Source: Bordetella genomosp. 4 (GTDB lineage: Bacteria; Pseudomonadota; Gammaproteobacteria; Burkholderiales; Burkholderiaceae_B). Taken from it: a DNA stretch of 64,000 nucleotides. The notes below the pieces were generated by a model, which saw only the letters and a list, made by a program, of their open reading frames with translations, was not told the DNA's origin and searched no databases. Made by a program: the position numbers and the translations under genes. How positions within the stretch are numbered: position 1 is the first letter of the stretch; each line of letters opens with the position of its first letter. Shown here in pieces: positions 35,464 through 45,753 of the stretch. The stretch lies in NCBI RefSeq assembly GCF_002261185.1, contig NZ_NEVQ01000023.1:62001-126000 (forward strand), written 5' to 3'.

Positions 35464-35737
35464 TCGCGGCACTGCACAAAATTGTTCTGGCATTTCATAC
35501 GCGTGTAATTGCGCGATTGGTTTTCGCAGTCATAGTTTGTCGGGGAATGTTGCCCGACCTTATGCCGAACACCATCGATTCCTGACCTCCTTTCCTTCCG
35601 CCTCGCGTTTCAGAAAACGCGCCGTGCGCACGGTTGATCCGGTCGGCCCGATGCTCCATCAACCGTCGCCCGGATCTCGCCGCTATTTATTTCGGCTATC
35701 CCGGCACATGCGCCGCTTTACGCGGCAAGGACAAGTA
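35464..35737 (+). promoter_or_regulatory. Long leader of the RhlE-like helicase gene with a hairpin at 35630-35666
   Basis: 274 bases between ung and the helicase start. ACGGTTGAT (35630-35638) and ATCAACCGT (35658-35666) form a perfect 9-bp stem around a GC-rich 19-base loop. Long structured leaders are frequent on cold- or self-regulated DEAD-box helicase genes, so autoregulation is possible. The promoter itself was not identified with confidence. Confidence 0.45.
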
Positions 35738-37588
35738 ATGTCTTTTGAAACGCTGGGTCTCGCTCCTACTCTGTTGTCGGCCCTCCAAGAAGCCGGTTTC
35801 TCCGCCCCCACCCCTGTTCAAGCCGCCGCGATTCCGCAAGCGCTCGCTGGCCATGACCTGATGGTGTCCTCGCAAACAGGTAGCGGCAAGACCGCTGCCT
35901 TTATGCTGCCTGCGTTGAACCGCATCGCTGGCCAGCCCGGCAACAAGGGCGTAGGCGTGCAGGTGCTGGTCCTGACGCCCACCCGTGAACTGGCTCTGCA
36001 AGTCACCGAAGCCACCGGCTCCTATGGCCGCAATCTGCCCGGCCTGCGTACCGCCACTGTGGTGGGCGGCATGCCCTATGGCGCCCAATTGAAAGCCCTG
36101 TCGCGTCGCGTCGACGTGCTGGTTGCCACGCCAGGCCGTCTGCTCGATCACCTGAAGGCCGGTCGCGTCAAGCTGAACACGGTCCACACGCTGGTGCTGG
36201 ACGAAGCCGACCGCATGTTGGACATGGGCTTTATCGAGGACATCGAAACCATCGTCGCCCGCTTGCCCCAGGAACGCCAAACCTTGTTGTTCTCGGCAAC
36301 GCTGGATGGCACCGTGGCCAAGCTGGCCGCGGCCATGATGCGTGAACCTCAACGCATCGAAATCGCCGGCCACAAAGACAAGCACACCAACATTACGCAA
36401 AGCCTGCTGTACGCCGACGACGCCAGCCACAAGATGCAATTGCTGGATCACGTCCTGCGCGATGCCAAGCTGGATCAAGCCATCGTCTTTACCGCCACCA
36501 AACGCGGCGCCGACGATCTGGCAGACCGCCTGGCCGACCAGGGCTTTGCCGCTGCAGCGCTGCACGGTGACATGAACCAGCGCCAACGCACCCGCACGCT
36601 GACCCAGTTGCAACGCGGCCAATTGCGTATTCTGGTTGCGACCGACGTCGCAGCGCGCGGCATTGACGTGCAAGGCATCAGCCACGCCGTCAACTTCGAT
36701 CTGCCGATGCAAGCCGAAGACTACGTGCACCGTATCGGCCGTACCGGCCGTGCCGGCCGGGATGGTCAAGCATTCACACTGGCCACGCACTCCGAACGCC
36801 ACAAGGTCCGCCGCATCGAGCACTACATCGGCCAATCCATCACGCCGGAAACCATCGCCGGTCTGGAACCCAAGCGCACGCCGCGTCCCTTTACTGGCGG
36901 CGGCGCTGGCCGTGGCGGCAAACCGTTTGGCAAGCGCCCCGGCGGCTTCGGTGGCGGCGATCGCCCGTTCCGCGAAGGCCGTGGCAGCCATGGTGGTGCC
37001 CGTGCTGAAGGTCCCCGTGAAGGCGGCTGGCGCGGCGGCGAGCATAAATCCCGCGACGGCGGTGCCCGTGGCGAATTCCAACCGCGTGGCGAGTTCAAGC
37101 CGCGTGGCGATTTCCAGCCCCGCGGTGAATTCCAGCCCCGTGGTGAATTCAAACCCCGTGGCGAATTCCAGCCTCGCGGTGAATTCAAGCCCCGTGGCGA
37201 CTTCCAAGCCCGTTCGGGCGGCCCGCGCGGTGAATTTCAACCGCGCGAAGGCGGCTGGCGTGGCCGTGACGAGCGTCCCGCAGGCGGCCGTCCTGCCCGC
37301 TCGTTCGGCGATCGTCCGCAACGTGGCGACTGGCGTGCTGAACGCGATGCCCAACCGACCGCAGGTTTTGGTGACCGTCCGCAACGCGATGGCCAACGCG
37401 GTGAATTCAAACCTCGCGGCGAGTTTCAAGCCCGTGGTGAATTCCGCCCCCGTGCCCGCGCCGAAGGCGAATTCCGCGGCGCAGAGCGTCGTCCCAGCGG
37501 TTTTCGTCCCTCGTCCAAGCCGTTCGCCCAGCGCGACGGCGGCCCGGGCAAGCGTTTTGGCAAGCCCGCCGGCGCACGTCGCGACTAA
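35738..37588 (+). CDS. DEAD-box RNA helicase, RhlE-like, with Arg/Gly repeat tail
   Basis: ATP-dependent RNA helicase of 616 residues from ATG 35738. Q motif GFSAPTPVQAAAIP, Walker A SQTGSGKT (45-52), PTRELALQ, LDEAD (near 155), LFSATLD, and motif VI HRIGRTGRAGR. The core ends near residue 375. The remainder is a positively charged low-complexity tail with repeats of G-E/D-F-Q/K-P-R, typical of RNA-binding tails on RhlE proteins, but long here. The tail probably drives RNA clustering or ribosome-assembly contacts; its exact role is inferred. Confidence 0.94.
   Translation: MSFETLGLAPTLLSALQEAGFSAPTPVQAAAIPQALAGHDLMVSSQTGSGKTAAFMLPALNRIAGQPGNKGVGVQVLVLTPTRELALQVTEATGSYGRNLPGLRTATVVGGMPYGAQLKALSRRVDVLVATPGRLLDHLKAGRVKLNTVHTLVLDEADRMLDMGFIEDIETIVARLPQERQTLLFSATLDGTVAKLAAAMMREPQRIEIAGHKDKHTNITQSLLYADDASHKMQLLDHVLRDAKLDQAIVFTATKRGADDLADRLADQGFAAAALHGDMNQRQRTRTLTQLQRGQLRILVATDVAARGIDVQGISHAVNFDLPMQAEDYVHRIGRTGRAGRDGQAFTLATHSERHKVRRIEHYIGQSITPETIAGLEPKRTPRPFTGGGAGRGGKPFGKRPGGFGGGDRPFREGRGSHGGARAEGPREGGWRGGEHKSRDGGARGEFQPRGEFKPRGDFQPRGEFQPRGEFKPRGEFQPRGEFKPRGDFQARSGGPRGEFQPREGGWRGRDERPAGGRPARSFGDRPQRGDWRAERDAQPTAGFGDRPQRDGQRGEFKPRGEFQARGEFRPRARAEGEFRGAERRPSGFRPSSKPFAQRDGGPGKRFGKPAGARRD
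37070..37212 (+). repeat. Tandem 18-bp units encoding G-E/D-F-Q/K-P-R
   Basis: About eight consecutive in-frame units encode hexapeptides such as GEFQPR, GEFKPR and GDFQPR within the helicase tail; a shorter second group lies at about 37400-37455. Units alternate Q and K and vary at synonymous positions, so copy-number change is plausible but the tract is not freshly duplicated. Confidence 0.85.
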
Positions 37589-37680
37589 GTTCACGACGAC
37601 GTCTGCGACGGCTTCCCTGACCTCGCTGGCGCCCATCAAAAAACGGCCCCTGAATTGACTGCCGTTTCGCGATAGCCTCC

Positions 37681-37723
37681 ACACTGCCCGCCCTGCCGTT
37701 TCTGACGGCGCGGCGGGCAGTGT
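37681..37723. terminator. Large hairpin after the helicase gene
   Basis: ACACTGCCCGCC (37681-37692) pairs perfectly with GGCGGGCAGTGT (37712-37723); an inner GCCGT/ACGGC stem sits in the loop. It lies 92 bases after the helicase stop and has no T run, so it may act as a terminator in concert with Rho or as a 3-prime-end protector. Confidence 0.55.
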
Positions 37724-37854
37724 CACGTTCGGGCCTCGTGCGACGTGCGAATGCGCCCAACATGGGACAATCCAATAATCCCGCAGTTTTGCCACTGCGC
37801 CCCTTTCGTCCTCGGCATGGATGCCGGGGGCTCTTGGAGTAACGGATCACGTTC

Positions 37855-39051
37855 ATGCATCGCCCGGCTTCCTCTTCCCTTCCTGCGCTGGACCCAGACA
37901 GCGCACAGCACAGCTCACGCACTGCTGCGCATTTGCGACGCACCATCGAGGCGTCCGGCGGCTGGTTGCCGTTCGATCAATGGATGGCGCAAGCACTGTA
38001 TGCGCCGGGCCTGGGGTATTACACAGCGGGAACGATCAAGCTCGCCTCTACCGCCGCCACAGACGCGCGCGGCATTCCCATCGCCCAAGGCGATTTTGTG
38101 ACGGCCCCGGAGCTCACGCCGCTGTTTGGCCACACACTGGCCCGGCAAGCCGCTCAAGTACTGAACGACACAGAGACCAGCACGGTGCTGGAATTCGGTG
38201 CGGGGACTGGCGCGCTTGCCGATAGTGTCTTGAGCGAACTCGATCGCCTCGGTCTGCCCGCGCAATATCGCATCATCGAGGTATCCGCCGATCTGCGTGC
38301 GCGCCAACAGACGCGCTTGGCATCGTACGGTGACCGGATCCAATGGCTGGACGCACTGCCAGAGAGTTTTTCGGGCTGTGTGTTGGCCAACGAAGTGCTC
38401 GACGCCATGCCGGTATCGCTCTTTTGCTGGAGCCCGGAGGCCACCGTACTGGAACGTGGCGTAGCCCTGGATGCCAACGGTGACTTTATCTGGCAAGACC
38501 GCCCCGCCAGCCTCGAACTTGCCCAAGCGGTCGCGGCTCGCATGCCGAGCCTGCCTGGATATACCTCCGAGATCAATCTGCAAGCCGAAGCATGGATGCG
38601 CGCAATGGGCCGCTGGCTGACGCACGGCGCCGCATTGCTGGTGGACTATGGCTTTCCACGCAATGAGTACTATCACCCGCAGCGGGCGGGCGGCACGCTG
38701 ATGTGCCACCTGCACCATCACGCGCACGCGGATCCGTTGATCGCGCCTGGCGTGCAGGACATCACGGCACACGTCGACTTCACCGCGATGGCGGATGCAG
38801 CGCATGAGGCCGGTCTGCAAGTGCTGGGCTATACCTCGCAGGCACGGTTTCTGATGAACGCCGGACTGACGGAACTGCTCGCGCAATACGACCCGGCCGA
38901 CGCACGCGGTTATGCGCAGGCGATCGCCCCCGTACAGAAACTGCTGAGCGAATCGGAGATGGGGGAATTGTTCAAAGTGCTGGCAGTAGGACGCGGCATC
39001 ACAACACCCCTGCAAGGATTCAAGCGCGCGGACCGATTGGCTGCGCTTTGA
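37855..39051 (+). CDS. Class I SAM-dependent methyltransferase, MidA/NDUFAF7-like
   Basis: 398 residues of the COG1565 family. GGWLPFDQWMAQALYAPGLGYY opens the protein and FVTAPELTPLFGHTLARQ follows; the SAM-binding glycine motif is VLEFGAGTGALADSVL. In mitochondria the homologue methylates an arginine of complex I subunit NDUFS2. The bacterial target is not established. It is flanked by the helicase gene and the convergent cca. Confidence 0.88.
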   Translation: MHRPASSSLPALDPDSAQHSSRTAAHLRRTIEASGGWLPFDQWMAQALYAPGLGYYTAGTIKLASTAATDARGIPIAQGDFVTAPELTPLFGHTLARQAAQVLNDTETSTVLEFGAGTGALADSVLSELDRLGLPAQYRIIEVSADLRARQQTRLASYGDRIQWLDALPESFSGCVLANEVLDAMPVSLFCWSPEATVLERGVALDANGDFIWQDRPASLELAQAVAARMPSLPGYTSEINLQAEAWMRAMGRWLTHGAALLVDYGFPRNEYYHPQRAGGTLMCHLHHHAHADPLIAPGVQDITAHVDFTAMADAAHEAGLQVLGYTSQARFLMNAGLTELLAQYDPADARGYAQAIAPVQKLLSESEMGELFKVLAVGRGITTPLQGFKRADRLAAL

Positions 39052-39163
39052 TATCGGCGCAACAAACGGCACGGCACCACGTGGCTCGGCGACGCCACGT
39101 CAATTTCGATGTCGATAGTCTGATCGATTCCTCATCACACTGAACGTGGCGCCGGACGTTCTG

Positions 39164-40306
39164 CTAGTGAGGCAAATCGATCAGCGCCTGCAAGCGCGCA
39201 GCGCGAACCGCGCTCTTGATACGCTGCGGGTCTGCAGCACATTGCCGCGCAATGGCCCCTGCATCGACGGCACGGGCAGCGTCCAGCCGCAATCGCCATA
39301 CCGCATCGTCTCCGTCATGCACGATCGCAGCCGTCTGCAGCAATGCGATGAATCGCTCGGGCTTGCGCAACGCATCGGTTTGCTCGATCAAACGCAATTG
39401 CGCATCCGCGTCTGCCGCGTCGAAACCGTCGAGCAACATCGGTAGCAATCGCGCCTGATCTGCGCACTCGGAGGGCACACGTAGTCGCCGGCTCAGTGCA
39501 TCACGTTCTGGGGTGAGACGGCACAACAAGGCATAACGCCCTGCCACCGCCAAGGTGGCTTGCGATGCGCGATCCAGATCGCTGCCCACGATGTCGATCT
39601 GCTGCAGTTCCGGCATGACGCGCGCAAGCGCATCCGACTGGGCCAGAACCTGCAACATGCGCGACGGCGTCTTCGCCTGCAGGCCGCGCGAGAGTTCTTT
39701 CCAGACACGTTCGGCGACCAGCGCGTCGGCCTCGCCGGCGGCGACCATGCGGCGGCATAAAGCCAAGGTCTCATCTGCCACTGTGAAATCGCCGAAGCGC
39801 GCGGCAAAACGCCCCAGGCGCAAGATCCGCACCGGGTCCTCGGCAAACGCGTCGCCGACATGCCGCAGCACACGGGCCTGAATATCGTGCACCCCATTCA
39901 AGGGATCATGCAGTTGTCCATCCGGCGTGCAGGCAATCGCATTGACCGTCAGGTCGCGGCGTTGCAGATCTTGTTCCAAGGTCACGTCGGCGCCGGTATA
40001 AAAGGTGAAACCCTTATAGCCGCGCCCCGACTTGCGCTCAGTGCGCGCCAACGCGTATTCCTCTTTGGTGCGCGGGTGCAGGAACACGGGAAAATCGCCG
40101 CCCACGGGAGTAAATCCGCGGCGCGCCATGTCCTCCGGTGTTGCGCCGACGACCACCCAATCGCGGTCGCCGGCAGGCAGGCCCAGCAATGCATCGCGCA
40201 CGGCCCCGCCAACGATATACACCTGCAAGCCTGTCACAACAGGATCCGCGGCCAACCCTTGAACGGCGGCGGCCACAGACATGGCCGGCGTGCTCGCCGA
40301 CACCAT
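39164..40306 (-). CDS. cca: CCA-adding tRNA nucleotidyltransferase
   Basis: Adds or repairs the tRNA 3-prime CCA end. [10 protein letters not shown] binds the nucleotide, DRDWVVVG carries the metal-binding aspartates (DxD), [10 protein letters not shown] is motif B, and [15 protein letters not shown] follows. About 380 residues, without the HD phosphohydrolase domain found in E. coli Cca. ATG 40306 and GTG 40309 both overlap the slt stop, so the two genes are translationally coupled. Confidence 0.94.
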   Translation of the reverse strand: MVSASTPAMSVAAAVQGLAADPVVTGLQVYIVGGAVRDALLGLPAGDRDWVVVGATPEDMARRGFTPVGGDFPVFLHPRTKEEYALARTERKSGRGYKGFTFYTGADVTLEQDLQRRDLTVNAIACTPDGQLHDPLNGVHDIQARVLRHVGDAFAEDPVRILRLGRFAARFGDFTVADETLALCRRMVAAGEADALVAERVWKELSRGLQAKTPSRMLQVLAQSDALARVMPELQQIDIVGSDLDRASQATLAVAGRYALLCRLTPERDALSRRLRVPSECADQARLLPMLLDGFDAADADAQLRLIEQTDALRKPERFIALLQTAAIVHDGDDAVWRLRLDAARAVDAGAIARQCAADPQRIKSAVRAARLQALIDLPH

Positions 40307-42366
40307 CACTGCACCTCTGCGGTACGTACGGCGCTGGTCGGCTCGATGCGCCCTAAACGCGCTTTCAGCGACTGCGGTTGACCAGAAAACAGGGCAGCAT
40401 AGTAGGTCGCGTTGGACAACACGTGCTTGACGTAGAGACGCGTCTCCGTGAACGGAATCGTCTCTGCAAAAATGGCGCCCTCTACAGGATGCGATAAGGT
40501 CGCGCGCCAGGTTTTCGGTCGCCCCGGACCGGCGTTGTAGCCCGCGCTGGCAAGCACCTGTGAGCCATCCAGGCCATTGAGCACGATGCTCAGGTAGTTG
40601 GTGCCCAGCTTGGTGTTGGTATCGAAATCATTGACGCTGGACGGCGTGAAATCCGCCATGCCGATCTGGCGGGCCACCCATTTGGCGGTGGCGGGCATCA
40701 ATTGCATCAAGCCCGATGCACCGACATGCGAGCGCGCATTCATGACAAAGCGCGATTCCTGACGGATCAGGCCATAGACCCAGGCAGGGTCCAAGGCAAT
40801 CGCATTCGCTTGCGCCGTCACACGGCCCTCAAAAGGCGCGATGTAGCGTTGCGTAAAGTCGACTTCGTTTTGCGTGCGTTCGGAGGTGTTGACCACCCGA
40901 TCGTAGATGTCTTCGGCGCGTGCCAGCTCTGCAGCGGCCAACAACTGCCGATCCGACATCCCCCGCAGGGCGAAATTCCACTCGCCCACAGCCTCCGAGC
41001 GCCACCCCAAGCGGAATAGATGCACCGCGCGGCGCAGGCTGGCATTGGCGCGGGCCTCATTCATTTCCGCGTCGGTCACAGGGGCCGGCCGAGCAGGAAC
41101 TGTGATGCTGCGCCCCAGCTCCTCGGACGCCAGTTGCCCATAAAAATGGTATTGATCAGCGATGCTGGCGTAACCGCGTTTGGCCTGCTCATGACGGCCG
41201 CGCGCGGCATCGGCACGCGCTTTCCAATAGACCCAGACAGGTTCTTCTTGTTGTGTCTTGGGCATATGCTCGATTGACTCTTCTACCCAGCGCCAATCGA
41301 TTTTCGGCTGACGCAGCGCCGAACGCACCCGCCACGCCCCGTTGTATTCAGTCAGCGCAACGGTATTGCCGGCTTCGCGATACCAGCTATCGGCACGGCT
41401 ATCGAGATTCAATGCCAGGATCAAGGCATATTGGCTGCGGACCCAGGCCAAATCGGATTTGGACAGGTTGTTGGCCCATTCGCGACGCAAGTAGCTGTCG
41501 GCGACGTCGATGTCCTGCCGCGCAAGACGCGCCAGCGCAATGGCGGTCAGTTCTTTTTCATTACGCCCTATTCGCTGATGATCTTGCCGGGTCAGCCACT
41601 TCATCGGGCTTTTCATCAGCGCATCGTAGGCTTTCTGATCCTTGGGCTCGAAGATATAGGCGGCGAACTTGCGGGCGTCGCCTGTGCGGTTGCTCTCGAT
41701 GGCCTCCCGCAATTGCGGTTGGATTTCATCCCATCCCAGGACACCGTCGGCAACCAACTGATCGTATAGATTCCAGCAGTCTTTCCCCGGCTGGAACACG
41801 GCCAAGGCCTGCTTTGCCGTCGCGCGCTGCCCCGTCATATGACGGGCCTCAAGTATGGCGCATTGCGTTTGCGAACCCGCATTCGGAATATCGCCCAAAT
41901 CTCGAGCGGTTTCAAAATCGCCACGGCGCGTCGCGGACAAGATCCAGTTGCCACGCAGGCGTTCGCCTAGATAGGTATTGCTGTTTTCCTGCAAAAACCG
42001 CGTCACCTCGGCTTTGGGAAAAGCGCTGCTTGGCGCATTCCACACTTGATAGTTCAACAGCCAGAACTGGGGATAGTCGCCCAATACATCGCCGCGCGCC
42101 TGTGGAACGGTCATACCGAGCACCGACCATTGCTTGCGGTCGTTGGCGTCGCGCGCCGCCAGGACCGCCTGAAAGGCCGATGTCTGCGGCGTTGGAGGCA
42201 GCCCGGCCAACTTTACTGCAGGGATGTGAATGCTCGCCTGAGCTGGCTGAGTGCGCGCCGCAGGCGTGCCGTGCCCTTGTTGGGCATCCACGGACGAACA
42301 CGCAACGGTAATCAAAGCCAGCGCCGGCAGCCAGCGGCTGGCGCGCCGATCGACGCGGCCCGGCAT
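40306..42366 (-). CDS. slt: Soluble-type lytic transglycosylase (Slt family)
   Basis: Cleaves peptidoglycan glycan strands. About 686 residues: signal sequence ([20 protein letters not shown]), a long alpha-helical superhelix region, then the goose-lysozyme-like domain with catalytic glutamate in [26 protein letters not shown] and a following [14 protein letters not shown] motif. An imperfect lipobox (TVAC) leaves lipoprotein status open. ATG 42366 is preferred because earlier in-frame starts would place a charged stretch before the signal. Divergent from the cyclo-ligase gene. Confidence 0.93.
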   Translation of the reverse strand: MPGRVDRRASRWLPALALITVACSSVDAQQGHGTPAARTQPAQASIHIPAVKLAGLPPTPQTSAFQAVLAARDANDRKQWSVLGMTVPQARGDVLGDYPQFWLLNYQVWNAPSSAFPKAEVTRFLQENSNTYLGERLRGNWILSATRRGDFETARDLGDIPNAGSQTQCAILEARHMTGQRATAKQALAVFQPGKDCWNLYDQLVADGVLGWDEIQPQLREAIESNRTGDARKFAAYIFEPKDQKAYDALMKSPMKWLTRQDHQRIGRNEKELTAIALARLARQDIDVADSYLRREWANNLSKSDLAWVRSQYALILALNLDSRADSWYREAGNTVALTEYNGAWRVRSALRQPKIDWRWVEESIEHMPKTQQEEPVWVYWKARADAARGRHEQAKRGYASIADQYHFYGQLASEELGRSITVPARPAPVTDAEMNEARANASLRRAVHLFRLGWRSEAVGEWNFALRGMSDRQLLAAAELARAEDIYDRVVNTSERTQNEVDFTQRYIAPFEGRVTAQANAIALDPAWVYGLIRQESRFVMNARSHVGASGLMQLMPATAKWVARQIGMADFTPSSVNDFDTNTKLGTNYLSIVLNGLDGSQVLASAGYNAGPGRPKTWRATLSHPVEGAIFAETIPFTETRLYVKHVLSNATYYAALFSGQPQSLKARLGRIEPTSAVRTAEVQ

Positions 42367-42443
42367 CCCTGCCCGGCGGGGCTCGGGAACCGCAGATTTC
42401 TGATAACGTCTTGATTCAAGCCACTGCCGCATCGCCGATCCGA

Positions 42444-43124
42444 ATGAACACTCAAAATACCGCACAGAATAACGCAGTCGCGCTACGCGCGCGATTACGG
42501 CAAGCCCGTAATGACATTCCCGAGTCGCAACGCAGCCGCGGCGGCCTGCTCATGCGCGGCCGGCTGTTCACCTGGCTCAATGCGGTGCGGGAACAATCGG
42601 CCAGGCAAGGAACAAAGGTGCCTGCAACCGTGGCGGCCTTCTGGCCTCTGGCGGGCGAGCCTGATCTACGTCCATTGCTGCAACAATGGGCAGACGCCGG
42701 CATCGCCATCGCCCTGCCGGCAATCCGCGACACGGACGCCCCGCTGGAGTTTCGTGCCTGGACACCTGGCGATACGCTGGAGTGCGGCCCTTTTAATGTC
42801 CAGGAACCGTCAGCCGATCGGCCGGCGCTGCGCCCCGACGTCATCCTGGTCCCCACGCTCGGCTATACCGATCAGGCCGACCGCCTGGGCTATGGCGGCG
42901 GTTATTACGACCGGACGCTGGCCGACTTGCGGCAAGCCGGCCACGAGTTCACCGCTATCGGTATTGCCTGGAACGAGGGCCTGCTGGATGAGGACTACCA
43001 GCCGGCCCCACACGACGAACGTCTGGACGCGGTTCTGACGCCCGATGGATGGCTGCCCGAGCCGCCACTGCTGGGACCAGGTGCACCCTCCGGGGGAGTC
43101 GTGGGATCGTTTGTGCTGCGTTGA
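42444..43124 (+). CDS. 5-formyltetrahydrofolate cyclo-ligase
   Basis: Converts 5-formyl-THF to 5,10-methenyl-THF with ATP. 226 residues. N-terminal LRARLRQARNDIPESQRSRG, and the signature PTLGYTDQADRLGYGGGYYDRTLADL containing the GYGGGYYDR loop. ATG 42444 is preferred over 42411. In many bacteria this gene neighbours 6S RNA; no 6S candidate is apparent here. Its 3-prime end borders the regulatory region of the Anbu operon. Confidence 0.93.
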   Translation: MNTQNTAQNNAVALRARLRQARNDIPESQRSRGGLLMRGRLFTWLNAVREQSARQGTKVPATVAAFWPLAGEPDLRPLLQQWADAGIAIALPAIRDTDAPLEFRAWTPGDTLECGPFNVQEPSADRPALRPDVILVPTLGYTDQADRLGYGGGYYDRTLADLRQAGHEFTAIGIAWNEGLLDEDYQPAPHDERLDAVLTPDGWLPEPPLLGPGAPSGGVVGSFVLR

Positions 43125-43127
43125 ATT

Positions 43128-43150
43128 GGTGCATGCACCACAACGGTGCA
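43128..43150 (+). promoter_or_regulatory. NtrC-type binding site (overlapping half-sites)
   Basis: TGCACC (43134-43139), five bases, GGTGCA (43145-43150) matches the enterobacterial NtrC consensus TGCACC-N5-GGTGCA exactly. A further GGTGCA (43128-43133) abuts it, forming the palindrome GGTGCATGCACC. The site lies about 100 bases upstream of the sigma-54 promoter, the usual distance for an NtrC enhancer. Confidence 0.75.
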
Positions 43151-43245
43151 TTAATTACCCTAGGGGCAACCCTCTCACTCCTCGCGCGCCTCCTCTGCTA
43201 CAAGGGAAATGCACAGGCGCGGGCCGTATCAGGCCCGGTCAGATC

Positions 43246-43261
43246 TGGCACAAGGGTTGCT
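43246..43261 (+). promoter_or_regulatory. Sigma-54 (-24/-12) promoter of the Anbu operon
   Basis: TGGCAC, AAGGG, TTGCT is a full match to the RpoN consensus TGGCAC-N5-TTGCW, with GG and GC at correct spacing. Predicted start of transcription is near 43272, leaving a leader of about 87 bases before ATG 43359. With the NtrC-type dyad upstream this implies nitrogen-limited expression. Confidence 0.8.
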
Positions 43262-43358
43262 TATCAGTTTGATATGGCGCACGCACCCAGCGCCCCCTGT
43301 CGGGCCGCAGGCTCCATCCGGATCACGCGGCAGGCCCGCGCAGGATACGGAGGAGCCC

Positions 43359-44792
43359 ATGCTGCATGCACAATCCGCCCCGTCGGCGGCCTACGACGAA
43401 ATGGTCGACGCCCAGGGCCTGGTACGCCCCCACTACGCGGGGTTTTCACAGTGGCTGACTCAGGAATCCACCGACGCCATGGCGGCGCGGCAGATCGAGG
43501 CCGATCTCAGTTTCCGCCGCGTCGGCATCACGTTTTCTGTGGCCGGTGACGAGGCCGGTACCGAACGGCTGATCCCTTTCGATCTCATTCCCCGCATCAT
43601 TCCCGCCGACGAATGGGCCCATCTGTCGGCCGGCCTGACACAACGAGTACGCGCTCTCAACATGTTCATCCGCGATATCTATCACGGTCATGACATTGTG
43701 CGCGCCGGGATCGTGCCGGCCGAGCAGGTCTTTCTGAATGCGCAGTACCGCCCGGAAATGCAGGACGTAGATGTCGCCGAAGACATCTATTGCCACATTG
43801 CCGGCGTTGATATCGTGCGCGCCGGCGCTGGCGAGTTCTACGTTCTGGAAGACAATCTGCGTGTTCCTTCCGGCGTGTCATACATGCTGGAAAACCGCAA
43901 AATGTCGATGCGGCTGATGCCCGAGGCGTTCAGCAGCCTCAAGGTCAAGCCCGTCGCGCATTATCCCGATCTGCTCCTGGACAACCTGCGCGAGGTCGCG
44001 CCGCGCAGCAACGACGCACCCACCGTCGTCGTGTTGACGCCGGGGATGTACAACTCGGCTTATTTTGAACACGCCTTCCTCGCACAGCAAATGGGCGTGG
44101 AACTGGTCGAGGGTCAGGATCTCTTCGTAGACCAGAACACGGTGTACATGCGTACTACGCGAGGGCCGCGCCGTGTAGATGTCATCTACCGTCGAGTGGA
44201 CGATGATTTTCTGGACCCCCTGTCATTTCGTGCGGACTCGGCATTGGGCGTGCCGGGACTGCTGTCGGTCTACCGCGCCGGGCGCGTCACGTTGGCCAAT
44301 GCCATCGGCACAGGCATTGCCGATGACAAATCCACGTACCAGTACGTGCCCGACATGATCCGTTTTTATCTCCAGGAAGAACCCATTCTGTCCAACGTCC
44401 CGACGTGGCGCTGTTCGCGGCCCGATGAGCTGTCGCATGTCCTGGCCCACATGCACGAGCTGGTCGTAAAGGAAGTGCACGGCGCAGGCGGCTACGGCAT
44501 GCTGGTCGGCCCCACCTCGACACGCGCTCAAGTAGAGGCCTTTAAAGAACGTGTCCGCAGCCATCCCAGCAACTACATCGCTCAGCCCACCTTGGCGCTG
44601 TCGACGATTCCGACTTATGTGCAGTCTGGGGTCGCTCCCCGCCATGTCGATCTGCGTCCCTATGTACTGTGCGGCAAAGATATCCGCACCGTGCCGGGAG
44701 GCCTGTGCCGCGTCGCGTTGACTGAAGGCTCGCTGGTCGTCAACAGCAGCCAAGGCGGCGGCACCAAAGACACCTGGGTACTGGGAGAATGA
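43359..44792 (+). CDS. Circularly permuted ATP-grasp protein
   Basis: 477 residues of the CP-ATP-grasp family (formerly DUF404/DUF407). Landmarks are IYCHIAGVDIVRAGAGEFYVLEDNLRVPSGVSYMLENR, VVLTPGMYNSAYFEHAFLAQQMGVELVEG and VVKEVHGAGGYGMLVGP. The family is predicted to join amino acids or peptides through acyl-phosphate chemistry. GGAGG lies just before ATG 43359. It overlaps the alpha-E gene by four bases. First gene of the operon with alpha-E, a transglutaminase-like protease and Anbu. Confidence 0.93.
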   Translation: MLHAQSAPSAAYDEMVDAQGLVRPHYAGFSQWLTQESTDAMAARQIEADLSFRRVGITFSVAGDEAGTERLIPFDLIPRIIPADEWAHLSAGLTQRVRALNMFIRDIYHGHDIVRAGIVPAEQVFLNAQYRPEMQDVDVAEDIYCHIAGVDIVRAGAGEFYVLEDNLRVPSGVSYMLENRKMSMRLMPEAFSSLKVKPVAHYPDLLLDNLREVAPRSNDAPTVVVLTPGMYNSAYFEHAFLAQQMGVELVEGQDLFVDQNTVYMRTTRGPRRVDVIYRRVDDDFLDPLSFRADSALGVPGLLSVYRAGRVTLANAIGTGIADDKSTYQYVPDMIRFYLQEEPILSNVPTWRCSRPDELSHVLAHMHELVVKEVHGAGGYGMLVGPTSTRAQVEAFKERVRSHPSNYIAQPTLALSTIPTYVQSGVAPRHVDLRPYVLCGKDIRTVPGGLCRVALTEGSLVVNSSQGGGTKDTWVLGE

Positions 44793-45736
44793 CAATGCTG
44801 AGCCGTACTGCCGACAATTTGTTCTGGATGTGCCGCTATATCGAACGGGCCGAGAACACGGCCCGCATGCTGGACGTCAATCTGCAGATGTCGCTCATGC
44901 CACAGGACGCTCAGGCCCGCGACAGTCTATGGCGTGCCGTCTTGCGGATTTCCGAACTGCAACGTGACTACGATGCCCGCTATCCCGCGGTCACGCCGCT
45001 GGACGTGCTGCATTACCTCGTGCGCGAGCCGACGAATCAATCTTCTATCTATTCCTGCCTGCGTGCAGCCCGCGAAAATGCGCGCGCCGTGCGTGGCAGC
45101 CTGACAACCGAGGTCTGGGAAACGTACAACACGACGTGGCTGGAACTGCAGAAACACTTGCAGACCCATTTGCCTGAACGCAATCCCGGTGAATTTTTTG
45201 AATGGGTGAAATTCCGCGCTCATCTGGTGCGTGGTGTCACCATCGGCACGATGCTGGATGACGAAGCGCTGCATTTCCTGCGATTGGGGATGCATCTGGA
45301 GAGAGCCGACAACACCGCGCGGCTGTTGGATGTGAAGTTTCACGAAGAGCAAGATGATCTCGCTGCACGCAGCAGCGAGTTCTATCGTTGGGCATCGCTG
45401 CTGAGTTCGGTATCGGGCCTGGAGATCTATCGCAAGGTCTACCGCGATGTCATCACGCCTGATCGCGTTGCGGAGTTGTTGATCCTGCGTCCCGATATGC
45501 CGCGCTCGCTATTGGCCTCGGTACAAGCGTTGACGGAAGATCTGGCGCGCGTCGCCAACCAACGCTCCGCCGAAACCGAGCGTCGTGCGGGCCTGTTGTA
45601 TGCGGAACTGCGCTACGGGCGTATCGAAGACATTTTGCATAGCAGCCTGCACCGCTATCTGGAACGTTTTTTAGAGCGCATCAACGACTTGGGCAACCGT
45701 ATCAGCCAAGACTTCCTCGTGCCGCTGGCGGCATAG
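44789..45736 (+). CDS. Alpha-E domain protein
   Basis: 315 residues, all-helical, beginning MTMLSRTADNLFWMCRYIERAENTARMLDVNL, the signature start of alpha-E proteins. WYxER-type helices recur (HFLRLGMHLERADNTARLLDVKF). It always accompanies CP-ATP-grasp proteins and is thought to act with them, possibly as a substrate or ligase partner; its biochemistry is not settled. The start ATG overlaps the upstream TGA. Confidence 0.93.
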   Translation: MTMLSRTADNLFWMCRYIERAENTARMLDVNLQMSLMPQDAQARDSLWRAVLRISELQRDYDARYPAVTPLDVLHYLVREPTNQSSIYSCLRAARENARAVRGSLTTEVWETYNTTWLELQKHLQTHLPERNPGEFFEWVKFRAHLVRGVTIGTMLDDEALHFLRLGMHLERADNTARLLDVKFHEEQDDLAARSSEFYRWASLLSSVSGLEIYRKVYRDVITPDRVAELLILRPDMPRSLLASVQALTEDLARVANQRSAETERRAGLLYAELRYGRIEDILHSSLHRYLERFLERINDLGNRISQDFLVPLAA

Positions 45737-45753
45737 CATCACCCGGAGCCCTC

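Noticed and set aside
35696-37795. 699-codon minus-strand frame opposite the helicase gene
   Set aside because: It exists because the repeat-rich helicase sequence avoids stop codons on both strands; the Ala/Thr/Gly-rich translation has no domain.
42366-42444. 6S RNA next to the 5-formyl-THF cyclo-ligase gene
   Set aside because: The upstream gap is only about 78 bases and the downstream interval is a sigma-54 promoter region; neither fits a 6S RNA of roughly 180 bases.
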